7,093 nucleotides of DNA from an uncultured bacterium (lineage in GTDB: Bacteria > Bacillota > Clostridia > Oscillospirales > Oscillospiraceae). Below are positions 1-5,487 of the stretch, one piece after another. The translations under genes were made by a program, and so were the position numbers. The notes under the pieces were generated by a model. It was not told the DNA's origin and ran no database searches. It saw nothing but the letters and a program-made list of their open reading frames with translations. Location of the stretch: positions 1 to 7,093 of the forward strand of contig CAJMLC010000101.1 in the NCBI GenBank assembly GCA_905214155.1. Reading direction: 5' to 3'. The stretch's first letter is position 1, and every line of letters starts with the position of its first letter.

Positions 1-25
1 TGTCCGTCGCGTTCATCCCTACCGC

Positions 26-61
26 CCGAAAGGTCGCTGCGCTCTGCGCATCGCCTTTCGG
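26..61. repeat. GC-rich two-part hairpin in the intergenic region
   Basis: CCGAAAGG (26-33) pairs exactly with CCTTTCGG (54-61). Inside it, TGCGC (38-42) pairs with GCGCA (46-50) around a TCT loop, giving a stem with an internal loop. No T-run follows, so it is not a simple terminator. It looks like a dispersed intergenic palindrome rather than part of a gene. Its copy number elsewhere cannot be judged from this window. Confidence 0.5.
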
Positions 62-90
62 TACAGCTGCACAGCAAAACGAACGCTTTC

Positions 91-112
91 GGGCCGATGA
101 AGGCATCGGCCC
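91..112. repeat. GGGCCGATG palindromic intergenic repeat
   Basis: GGGCCGATG (91-99) and CATCGGCCC (104-112) form a perfect 9-bp stem with an AAGG loop, followed by CTACAAG. Read on the other strand this is a GTAGGGGC... hairpin, a pattern I recall as a frequent intergenic palindrome in Oscillospiraceae genomes (recollection, not a search). A similar hairpin lies at 5421-5439. Confidence 0.5.
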
Positions 113-133
113 CTACAAGAAAATTCCGAAAAA

Positions 134-165
134 TTGGGCGGACGATCTGTCCGCCCAAATTTTTT
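134..165 (+). terminator. Rho-independent terminator of an upstream gene
   Basis: TTGGGCGGAC (134-143) pairs with GTCCGCCCAA (149-158) around a GATCT loop and is followed by A and six T residues (160-165). The GC-rich stem and T-run are a classic intrinsic terminator for a forward transcript entering from left of the window. A run of five A residues at 129-133 means it could also work on the reverse strand. Confidence 0.8.
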
Positions 166-166
166 C

Positions 167-195
167 TTCCATTTTTCGACGGGATTTGTTACAAT
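167..195 (+). promoter_or_regulatory. Possible promoter for the phosphate cotransporter gene
   Basis: TACAAT (190-195) matches the -10 consensus at five of six positions. The hexamer 17 bases upstream (TTCCAT, 167-172) is a poor -35. The -10 sits in an inverted repeat, ACAAT (191-195) / ATTGT (201-205), separated by ATTAA, which could be an operator. The AT-rich tract just after a terminator and before a gene supports a promoter here, but the exact boxes are uncertain. Confidence 0.35.
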
Positions 196-224
196 ATTAA
201 ATTGTGAGAGTCTGATGCGGCGGC

Positions 225-241
225 CCTCCCGCGCTGGGAGG
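225..241 (+). promoter_or_regulatory. Leader hairpin covering a GGGAGG, next to the ribosome binding site
   Basis: CCTCCC (225-230) pairs exactly with GGGAGG (236-241) around GCGCT. The paired GGGAGG itself resembles a ribosome binding site but lies 13 bases from the ATG. A second, unpaired GGGAG (244-248) lies 6 bases before the ATG and is the better-placed site. The hairpin may tune translation or stabilise the leader; that is inference. Confidence 0.4.
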
Positions 242-254
242 ACGGGAGAAGAAT

Positions 255-2054
255 ATGAGTATTTTTAACGTGATCGCACTGTTCGGCGGATTGGCGCTGT
301 TCCTCTACGGCATGCGCATCATGGGCGACGGATTGAAGCACGGCTCGTCCGGCGCGCTGAAAAAAGCGATGGGCAACGTGACGAACAGCCCCATCGTCGG
401 GTTTTTGCTGGGCCTCTGCGTGACGGCCGTCATCCAGGGCTCCACGGCGACGATCGTCCTGACGTCCGGCCTTGTCGGCGCGGGCACCATCACGCTGCAC
501 CAGTCGATCGGCATCATCCTCGGTGCGAACGTCGGCACAACGGTCACGGGCCAGATCATCCGCCTGCTCGATCTCAATGCGGGCGCAAACTCCTTCCTGA
601 ACATCTTCAAGCCCTCGACGCTGGCCCCGCTCGCGGCCATCCTCGGCATTCTGCTGATCATGGCCTTCCGCTTCCGCAATTCCGACACCATCGGCACGAT
701 CGCGATGGGCTTCGGCATCCTCTTCACCGGTCTGATGAACATGACCGCCGCGGTGGAGCCGCTGTCCCAGTCGCCGACGTTTGCGCAGCTGTTCGTCAGT
801 CTGGCGGACAAGCCGCTGCTCGGCTTTCTCGCGGGCGCAGGTGTCGCGTTCTCCATCCAAAGCTCCTCGGCCACCATCGGCATCTTACAGGCGCTGTCCG
901 TCACAGGGCAGCTGACCTTCGGCTCCATTTATCCGATCCTCGTCGGCATCTACCTCGGCGACTGCGTCACGACCGCCATCGTCTGCTCCATCGGCGCGAA
1001 GGCTGACGCCAAACGCACCGGCATGGTCCACATCCTTTTCAATCTCAGCGAGGCCGTGCTGGTCTTCGCGGCGGTCAATATCCTGCACAGCGCCGGGGCG
1101 CTGGACCGCATCTGGGCCGCGCCGATCACCTCCGGCGGCATTGCGAACACGCATACGCTGTTCAATCTAGCCTGCGCGGTGCTCCTGCTGCCGCTCTGCG
1201 GCCTCTATGAGAAGCTCAGCCGCCTCGTCATCCACGACGACGCACGGCATTCTCAGGGCGTGGAGCACGAGCTTCAGCTGCTCGACGACAAATTCTTCAC
1301 CTCGCCGGAGCTGGCGCTTTCCAGCTCGGATGAAGCCATCACCACGATGGCGCGCCTGGCCTGCGCAGGAGCGGACAGCGCGATGGACACGCTCGGCGCG
1401 TATGACCGCGCCGTCATCGAGACCGTGCAGGAAAATGAGCAGTCGATCGACATGCTGGCCGACGCGGTCAACAACTATCTGGTACGCCTGTCCGGCCACA
1501 TGGAGGCCGATGACAACAGCGTCCTTCTGAACTACTATCTCCAGTGCTTCTCCGAATTCGAGCGTATCGGCGATTACGCCGTCAACCTCACCGAGAGCGC
1601 CGAAGAGCTGCACGCACGCGGCGCACAGTTTTCCACCACGGCCCGGCAGGAGCTCGCCGTGCTGCAGGGCGCGCTGCACGAGATCATGGGCTATGCGGAG
1701 GATGCCTTCACCACGCGGCAGGCCAGCGTCGCCCGACACATCGAGCCGGTGGAGGAGGTCATCGACGACCTCGTTGAGACGCTCCGCGCACGCCATACGC
1801 GCCGCCTGCTCGACGGAAAATGCACGGTGTACGGCGGCCTCGGCTTCCTCAATTCGCTGACAAACATCGAGCGCATCGCGGATCAGTGCTCCAACCTCGG
1901 CATCTACACCATTGCACTGACCGATCCGGAGATCGCCCGGACGCACCACGATTACATCCAGCACCTGCATCAGGGCGATGATTCCCTCTTCAACGCCGAA
2001 TATCAGGCCGCGCACGAAAAATATTTCGGCCAGATGGCCGCACTGGACGACTGA
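255..2054 (+). CDS. Na/Pi cotransporter family protein with C-terminal PhoU domain
   Basis: This 599-residue inner-membrane protein belongs to the bacterial sodium/phosphate cotransporter II-related family, which moves inorganic phosphate with sodium. The first ~320 residues are hydrophobic and contain the family's two related repeats: QGSTATIVLT (61-70) with GANVGTTVTGQ (90-100), then IQSSSATIGIL (201-211) with GIYLGDCVTT (231-240). Residues ~355-560 are a soluble, helical PhoU-like domain with two metal-binding-type motifs, ERIGD (436-440) and ERIAD (539-543), both intact. Length and architecture match full-length members. The ATG at 255 is preferred because GGGAG lies 6 bases upstream and residues MSIFNVIALFGGLALFLYGM match the usual first membrane segment. 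It appears monocistronic, with a terminator 15 bases after the stop. The PhoU domain suggests self-regulation or coupling to phosphate signalling. Direction (uptake or efflux) cannot be told from sequence. Confidence 0.95.
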   Translation: MSIFNVIALFGGLALFLYGMRIMGDGLKHGSSGALKKAMGNVTNSPIVGFLLGLCVTAVIQGSTATIVLTSGLVGAGTITLHQSIGIILGANVGTTVTGQIIRLLDLNAGANSFLNIFKPSTLAPLAAILGILLIMAFRFRNSDTIGTIAMGFGILFTGLMNMTAAVEPLSQSPTFAQLFVSLADKPLLGFLAGAGVAFSIQSSSATIGILQALSVTGQLTFGSIYPILVGIYLGDCVTTAIVCSIGAKADAKRTGMVHILFNLSEAVLVFAAVNILHSAGALDRIWAAPITSGGIANTHTLFNLACAVLLLPLCGLYEKLSRLVIHDDARHSQGVEHELQLLDDKFFTSPELALSSSDEAITTMARLACAGADSAMDTLGAYDRAVIETVQENEQSIDMLADAVNNYLVRLSGHMEADDNSVLLNYYLQCFSEFERIGDYAVNLTESAEELHARGAQFSTTARQELAVLQGALHEIMGYAEDAFTTRQASVARHIEPVEEVIDDLVETLRARHTRRLLDGKCTVYGGLGFLNSLTNIERIADQCSNLGIYTIALTDPEIARTHHDYIQHLHQGDDSLFNAEYQAAHEKYFGQMAALDD

Positions 2055-2068
2055 TCCCCTGCCTCGCG

Positions 2069-2103
2069 CCGCCCCCGTTTCCTCAGAAACGGGGGCGGTT
2101 TTT
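2069..2103 (+). terminator. Strong rho-independent terminator after the cotransporter gene
   Basis: CCGCCCCCGTTTC (2069-2081) pairs with GAAACGGGGGCGG (2086-2098), a 13-bp stem with a CTCA tetraloop, followed directly by five T residues (2099-2103). It starts 15 bases after the stop codon and should end the cotransporter transcript, making the malic enzyme gene a separate unit. Confidence 0.93.
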
Positions 2104-2229
2104 CGCGCAAAGCCTCTTTGTGTCGGTCATGGGATGATTTTCGGACATTCCGGGCAAACTTTTACGGGATCCTAACGGGCTCTATTGCATCCGTTTCCGG
2201 GCGCTCCGTGCAGAAATTCATGAAATTCC
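2104..2229. other. Intergenic stretch with no recognised feature
   Basis: This part of the 337-base gap before the malic enzyme gene shows no convincing gene, terminator or promoter. The only local structure I noticed is the 8-bp palindrome TTCATGAA (2217-2224). Short open frames here lack ribosome binding sites. Confidence 0.5.
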
Positions 2230-2269
2230 GCACAAAATCCGCATATTTTGTGCATATCTTGCATATTTT
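2230..2269. promoter_or_regulatory. AT-rich inverted repeat plus three GCATATYTT copies upstream of the malic enzyme promoter
   Basis: GCACAAAAT (2230-2238) and ATTTTGTGC (2245-2253) form a perfect 9-bp inverted repeat with a CCGCAT spacer. Overlapping it, GCATATTTT (2241-2249), GCATATCTT (2252-2260) and GCATATTTT (2261-2269) are three same-direction copies with starts 11 and 9 bases apart, close to one helical turn. The block ends 36 bases before the -35 box at 2306. The arrangement resembles an activator or repressor binding region; the regulator is unknown. Confidence 0.45.
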
Positions 2270-2305
2270 TCGATCCTGCGCGGCAATTTTCTGCGCAGTT
2301 GCCGC

Positions 2306-2334
2306 TTGACTGCGCGGCATCCCGTTTCTATACT
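2306..2334 (+). promoter_or_regulatory. Near-consensus promoter of the malic enzyme gene
   Basis: TTGACT (2306-2311) and TATACT (2329-2334) each match the vegetative sigma factor consensus at five of six positions, and the spacer is exactly 17 bases. Transcription should start around 2340-2342, giving a leader of about 50 bases. Confidence 0.85.
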
Positions 2335-2345
2335 ATGCGTGGGTC

Positions 2346-2364
2346 GGGACAGGCCGCCTGTCCC
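2346..2364 (+). promoter_or_regulatory. Hairpin at the 5' end of the malic enzyme leader
   Basis: GGGACAGG (2346-2353) pairs perfectly with CCTGTCCC (2357-2364) around a CCG loop. It begins a few bases after the expected transcription start and ends 10 bases before the AAGGAG ribosome binding site (2375-2380), which stays unpaired. With no T-run after it, a terminator is unlikely. A 5'-stabilising stem is the simplest reading. Confidence 0.55.
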
Positions 2365-2391
2365 AGAAGGAATGAAGGAGAAATAAAACGA

Positions 2392-3564
2392 ATGGACTAC
2401 GCAGCAGAATCCATTCGCCTGCACGGTGAATGGAAAGGAAAAATCGAAATTCAGACTCGGGTTCCGGTCGAGACGAAGGACGACCTGAGTTTGGCCTACA
2501 CGCCGGGCGTGGCGCAGCCGTGCCTTGAGATCCAGAAGGACGTGGATCGGAGCTACGACCTGACCCGCCGCTGGAACCTCTGCGCCGTCATTACCGACGG
2601 CAGCGCGGTGCTCGGCCTCGGCGACATCGGCCCAGAGGCCGGTATGCCGGTCATGGAGGGCAAATGTGTGCTCTTCAAGGCGTTCGGCGATGTCGACGCG
2701 TTTCCGCTCTGCGTGAAAACGCACGACGTGGACGAGTTTGTGAACGCCGTCGCGCTGATCTCCGGCAGCTTCGGCGGCATCAATCTGGAGGACATTTCCG
2801 CCCCGAGATGCTTCGAAATTGAGCGGAAACTCAAAGAAAAGTGCGACATTCCGATCTTCCACGACGACCAGCACGGCACCGCCGTCATCACGCTGGCCGG
2901 CCTGACGAACGCGCTGAAAGTGGTAGGCAAGAAGCAGGAAGACGTGAAAATTGTGACCTCTGGCGCGGGCGCGGCGGCCATCGCGATCGTGAAGCTGCTG
3001 CTCTCGGCAGGCTTCAAAAATGTCACAATGTGCGACCGCAAGGGCGCGATCTACAAGGGCCGCGAGGGCCTCAACTGGATCAAAGAGGAGATGGCCGAGG
3101 TCACGAACCTCGAGCACAAGACTGGCAGTCTGGCCGACATGCTCGTCGGCGCGGACGTGTTCATCGGCGTATCGGCTCCGGGCACAGTGACCACGGAAAT
3201 GGTCAAGACCATGAACAATGACGCCATCGTCTTCGCATGCGCGAATCCGACGCCCGAGATCTTCCCAGAAGACGCGAAGGCGGGCGGCGCAGCCGTCGTC
3301 TCGACGGGCCGCAGCGACTATCCGAACCAGATCAACAATGTGCTCGCCTTCCCCGGCATCTTCCGCGGCGCATTCGATGTGCGCGCGAGCGACATCAACG
3401 AGGAGATGAAGATGGCCGCGGCGCATGCGCTGGCGGAGCTCATCTCCGACGATGAGCTGAGCACCGATTATATCATCCCCAAGGCCTTTGACCATCGCGT
3501 CGGCCCCGCCGTCGCGAAAGCCGTCGCCGAAGCGGCAAGAAAATCGGGCGTTGCTCGGATTTAG
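2392..3564 (+). CDS. Malic enzyme (NAD(P)-dependent, decarboxylating)
   Basis: This cytoplasmic enzyme oxidatively decarboxylates malate to pyruvate and CO2, producing NADH or NADPH and linking C4 acids to pyruvate. At 390 residues it is the typical short bacterial form, without a phosphotransacetylase tail. Visible signatures are AYTPGV (35-40, catalytic Tyr36), MEGK (88-91, catalytic Lys91), NLEDI (131-135, metal-binding Glu133 and Asp134), HDDQHGTA (157-164, metal ligand Asp158), the Rossmann motif GAGAAA (191-196), ANPTPEI (284-290) and SDYPNQINN (308-316). Asp215 after the second Rossmann strand is compatible with NAD use, but cofactor preference is uncertain. I chose the ATG at 2392 because AAGGAG lies 11 bases upstream. 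The same frame stays open to 2248, but that extension would cover the promoter and leader. The gene has its own promoter and converges on the transpeptidase gene. Confidence 0.96.
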   Translation: MDYAAESIRLHGEWKGKIEIQTRVPVETKDDLSLAYTPGVAQPCLEIQKDVDRSYDLTRRWNLCAVITDGSAVLGLGDIGPEAGMPVMEGKCVLFKAFGDVDAFPLCVKTHDVDEFVNAVALISGSFGGINLEDISAPRCFEIERKLKEKCDIPIFHDDQHGTAVITLAGLTNALKVVGKKQEDVKIVTSGAGAAAIAIVKLLLSAGFKNVTMCDRKGAIYKGREGLNWIKEEMAEVTNLEHKTGSLADMLVGADVFIGVSAPGTVTTEMVKTMNNDAIVFACANPTPEIFPEDAKAGGAAVVSTGRSDYPNQINNVLAFPGIFRGAFDVRASDINEEMKMAAAHALAELISDDELSTDYIIPKAFDHRVGPAVAKAVAEAARKSGVARI

Positions 3565-3568
3565 GCAT

Positions 3569-3629
3569 AAAACTTCATGCACGAACGCTGCATCACGAAA
3601 ATGCGCAAATGTCAGTGCATGAAGTTTTT
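3569..3629 (+). terminator. Long-loop terminator hairpin after the malic enzyme gene
   Basis: AAAACTTCATGCAC (3569-3582) pairs perfectly over 14 bp with GTGCATGAAGTTTT (3615-3628), starting 4 bases after the stop codon. The right arm ends in a run of five T residues (3625-3629). The 32-base loop can fold a smaller stem from GCAT (3590-3593) and ATGC (3601-3604). It probably terminates malic enzyme mRNA, although the T-run being inside the stem and the large loop are not textbook. Confidence 0.6.
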
Positions 3630-3672
3630 GTGCATCATTTCCGGTTGCCCCGCAGGGTCGAGGAAATGGCAC
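3630..3672. other. Second hairpin in the convergent gap
   Basis: GTGC (3630-3633) plus CATTTCC (3636-3642) pair with GGAAATG (3662-3668) plus GCAC (3669-3672). This makes an 11-bp stem interrupted only by a two-base bulge (AT, 3634-3635). CCC (3648-3650) and GGG (3655-3657) could close the apical loop. It follows the previous hairpin without a gap. Its role is unknown; it may be a transcript-end structure. Confidence 0.4.
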
Positions 3673-3680
3673 ATTTCTGA

Positions 3681-3706
3681 TTTTGCTATGCTTTTGCATA
3701 GCAAAA
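3681..3706. other. Third hairpin: TTTTGCTATGC inverted repeat
   Basis: TTTTGCTATGC (3681-3691) pairs perfectly with GCATAGCAAAA (3696-3706), an 11-bp stem with a TTTT loop. The right arm's AAAA (3703-3706) supplies the T-run for the reverse-strand terminator next to it. The two structures partly share bases, so they may be mutually exclusive. Confidence 0.45.
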
Positions 3707-3738
3707 CAGGGTATCTTCCACCGGAAGATACCCTGTTT
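3703..3738 (-). terminator. Bidirectional terminator between the convergent genes
   Basis: AAACAGGGTATCTTCC (3704-3719) pairs with GGAAGATACCCTGTTT (3723-3738), a perfect 16-bp stem with a three-base loop. On the reverse strand it lies 2 bases after the transpeptidase stop codon and its arm runs into TTTT, so it should end that transcript. On the forward strand it is followed by GTTTATTTT, so it can also catch malic enzyme readthrough. Confidence 0.88.
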
Positions 3739-3740
3739 GT

Positions 3741-5291
3741 TTATTTTGCGGTCTGTCCGTGGATGGGATCCTTTGTGACCGGCGAGGCAGACGGGTCGTT
3801 CACATCGTACCACGTATTGCGGCCATACATCAGCACCGGTGTGTTATCGTCCAAGTTATAGAACAGATACTTCATCGCGGCGTCCGGCGTATTGATGCAG
3901 CCGTGCGAGCCGTCATTGACGTAATACTCCCCGCCGAAGACCGAGCGCCACGAGGCGTCGTGGAAGCCGATGACGTCATAGATGATGCTGATCCAGTAGT
4001 TGACGAACACACGGAAATCCGGACCGACAAGGACGCAGTTGGTCTGCTTGTTATGCGAATAGTAAAGTCCGACCGGCGTCTGATGGCCGTCGAGCTTACC
4101 GGTGACGACGTTCGAATTGAGCACCATCTGGCCATGCTTGAAGAACGTCAGCTGCTGGTTGTCAAAATCGACCTCGACATAGGTATCGCCGATGGAGAAC
4201 AGCTTGCCGTTCCGGTAGCAGTTCAGCGGCGCGTCGATCTCGCCGGACTGCCGGAGCAGCAGCTGATGGAGCAGCTCCTTGACGGCGGCATCCGTGTCCA
4301 GCTTATAATCGCAGGTCAAAAAGTCGATCTCCGTCCAGCCCTTGACGTAGGACTCGAACAGGAACGGCCCGTTTTTCACGCCATAGGTCTCGCTCCATCC
4401 CTCGGCCAGCGCGCGCAGCGACGCCGTCGGGATCAGGACACGGCCCGTGCCGTCGTTCTCGGCCAGCGCGGTGAGCGCCTCCTGGTCGAGCGTGATCGTG
4501 TCGCCCGCAATCGTCGGCGAGTTGCTGGCGATGTGGACCGTGATGGTCAGCTCCTGCAAGGCGGACTGCCACTTGGAGGACGCGATCAGTAGGCCATCCT
4601 TCGAGAGGGACACGCCGTCGTTTTGATACTGATTTTGCAGCTTTCGCGCTGCGTCGGCGTCGACGGCCTTCGCGTTCACGAGGCTCTGGAGAAGCGTCGT
4701 GCCGCCCTCTTTGCACTTGCAGAACAGCGCGAACCACGTCATCAGCGCGAGATCGCCGCGCGTAAAGGTTCCGGAAAACAGGCCGTCGGTATACACGCCG
4801 CAGTCTGCCGCAAAGGCCAGCGCGTCCGCGTATGTAAAGTCCTCGCCGTCTGCATAGCCGAGGGCGCGGAGCAGGAACACCGCATAGTTCTGTGCGGAGC
4901 AGGAGCGTGTGGAGCCAAAGGTATTCTCGCCGACGCCGCGCGTCAGGCTGTTGGCGTAGAGCCAGGCGATATACGGCTCGGCCCAGCCGGAGACGTCGGT
5001 AAATGGATGGCTGATCTCGCCGTTTTCAAAAGCGGTCTGTGCCGCCTCCTCCGCGCCGTAGAGACGGACGAGCATGGCAGCGGCTTCGAGGCGCGTCGGC
5101 GCGCGGTCGAGCGCAAAGCCATTGCCAGTTCCGCGGAAAACGCCAATCGTGGACAGGGCCTCGGCGGCGAGCTGTTCGGGTGTAGCCGGGACGGCCTCGG
5201 TGGTATCTGCATCGTCGGCGGCAAGCGCGGCAGGCGTCAGCGCGGAGACGAGCAGGAGCAGGACGAGCAGGAGCGAAATGCGTTTTTTCAT
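3741..5291 (-). CDS. Exported SLH-domain L,D-transpeptidase (YkuD family)
   Basis: This 516-residue cell-wall enzyme should form 3-3 peptidoglycan cross-links or attach groups to stem peptides outside the membrane. A signal peptide (MKKR, then a leucine/valine core, likely cut after Ala24) precedes three SLH-like motifs at ~46-85, 95-146 and 152-189; the first lacks the usual FxDV opening. Residues ~230-365 resemble the peptidoglycan-binding domain that accompanies clostridial YkuD proteins. The catalytic domain (~368-490) begins GDTYVEVD and contains GFHDASWR (442-449) and SHGCINTP (462-469), with nucleophile Cys465 and His463 and His444 all present, so it should be active. The start at 5291 fits the signal peptide; the upstream AAAGAGA is a weak ribosome binding site. 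A strong promoter lies 46 bases upstream and a terminator 2 bases downstream. SLH motifs normally bind secondary cell-wall polymer, so the enzyme is probably wall-tethered (inference). Confidence 0.93.
   Translation of the reverse strand: MKKRISLLLVLLLLVSALTPAALAADDADTTEAVPATPEQLAAEALSTIGVFRGTGNGFALDRAPTRLEAAAMLVRLYGAEEAAQTAFENGEISHPFTDVSGWAEPYIAWLYANSLTRGVGENTFGSTRSCSAQNYAVFLLRALGYADGEDFTYADALAFAADCGVYTDGLFSGTFTRGDLALMTWFALFCKCKEGGTTLLQSLVNAKAVDADAARKLQNQYQNDGVSLSKDGLLIASSKWQSALQELTITVHIASNSPTIAGDTITLDQEALTALAENDGTGRVLIPTASLRALAEGWSETYGVKNGPFLFESYVKGWTEIDFLTCDYKLDTDAAVKELLHQLLLRQSGEIDAPLNCYRNGKLFSIGDTYVEVDFDNQQLTFFKHGQMVLNSNVVTGKLDGHQTPVGLYYSHNKQTNCVLVGPDFRVFVNYWISIIYDVIGFHDASWRSVFGGEYYVNDGSHGCINTPDAAMKYLFYNLDDNTPVLMYGRNTWYDVNDPSASPVTKDPIHGQTAK
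5248..5274 (-). repeat. 15-bp tandem duplication in the signal peptide
   Basis: ACGAGCAGGAGC occurs at 5248-5259 and again at 5263-5274, exactly 15 bases apart and in frame. It encodes the duplicated leucine/valine core of the transpeptidase signal peptide (LLLVL then LLLVS). It could be replication slippage, or simply repeated use of CTC/CTG leucine codons. Confidence 0.4.
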
Positions 5292-5318
5292 ATCCGGGAT
5301 TCTCTTTCTCTGAATTTT

Positions 5319-5330
5319 GGCCCGAGGGCC
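5319..5330 (-). promoter_or_regulatory. Small hairpin at the expected transcript start of the transpeptidase gene
   Basis: GGCC (5319-5322) and GGCC (5327-5330) flank a short CGAG centre, giving a GC-rich stem at about +1 of the transcript predicted from the promoter at 5337-5365. It resembles in position the leader hairpin of the malic enzyme gene. It is short and may be incidental. Confidence 0.3.
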
Positions 5331-5336
5331 GCGTTT

Positions 5337-5365
5337 ATTATATGTCAGGCGCGGCGGGATTGCAA
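5337..5365 (-). promoter_or_regulatory. Strong promoter of the transpeptidase gene
   Basis: On the reverse strand, TTGCAA (5365-5360) and a perfect TATAAT (5342-5337) are separated by exactly 17 bases. Transcription should start near 5330, leaving a leader of about 40 bases. This makes the transpeptidase gene independent of the SLH gene upstream of it. Confidence 0.85.
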
Positions 5366-5420
5366 TTCCCTTTTTCGCCCGTCTCCGCGAGTTTGATCGC
5401 AGTTCCGGCGATAACCGCAG

Positions 5421-5439
5421 GGGCGGCCAATGGCCGTCC
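5421..5439. repeat. GGGCGGCCA palindromic intergenic repeat
   Basis: GGGCGGCCA (5421-5429) pairs with TGGCCGTCC (5431-5439) apart from one G-T pair, forming a near-perfect palindrome centred on CCAATGG. With the preceding AG it reads AGGGGC plus palindrome, matching the layout of the reverse strand of the 91-112 repeat although the stem sequence differs. It has no T-run of its own. Confidence 0.45.
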
Positions 5440-5441
5440 GC

Positions 5442-5480
5442 AAAAAATGCGGCCCCGCTCGGGAGAGAGGGGCCGCATTT
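5442..5480 (-). terminator. Rho-independent terminator after the SLH surface protein gene
   Basis: AAATGCGGCCCC (5445-5456) pairs perfectly with GGGGCCGCATTT (5469-5480). The loop can extend with CTC (5458-5460) and GAG (5465-5467). Read on the reverse strand, the stem runs into a T-run encoded by the six A residues at 5442-5447. It begins 7 bases after the SLH protein's stop codon. Confidence 0.92.
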
Positions 5481-5487
5481 GGTTCGT

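Noticed and set aside
1..207. Forward frame open from the window edge to a TGA at 205-207, a possible gene tail
   Set aside because: It reads through two palindromes and a complete terminator hairpin with T-run, so it is most likely untranslated intergenic sequence.
189..2015. Several long reverse-strand open frames opposite the cotransporter gene
   Set aside because: They mirror a clearly real gene with intact family motifs. Their products are low-complexity, arginine- and aspartate-rich, as expected of antisense frames in GC-rich DNA.
2248..2391. 48-codon N-terminal extension of the malic enzyme
   Set aside because: It would include the -35 and -10 boxes and the leader hairpin, and its residues do not resemble the family. 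The ATG at 2392 has an AAGGAG site.
2104..2391. Riboswitch in the long gap before the malic enzyme gene
   Set aside because: The promoter at 2306-2334 leaves only about a 50-base leader with one simple hairpin, too little for any riboswitch class I know.
2218..3813. 531-codon reverse-strand open frame opposite the malic enzyme gene
   Set aside because: It runs antisense through the promoter, the complete malic enzyme gene and all four convergent-gap hairpins, and its product has no recognisable motif. GC-rich codon bias on the forward gene explains the absence of stops.
3577..3861. 94-codon forward open frame in the convergent gap
   Set aside because: It crosses the terminator hairpins and runs into the 3' end of the transpeptidase gene. 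No ribosome binding site was seen before its start.
3759..4592. 277-codon forward open frame opposite the transpeptidase gene
   Set aside because: It is antisense to the catalytic domain, has no ribosome binding site, and gives no recognisable protein.
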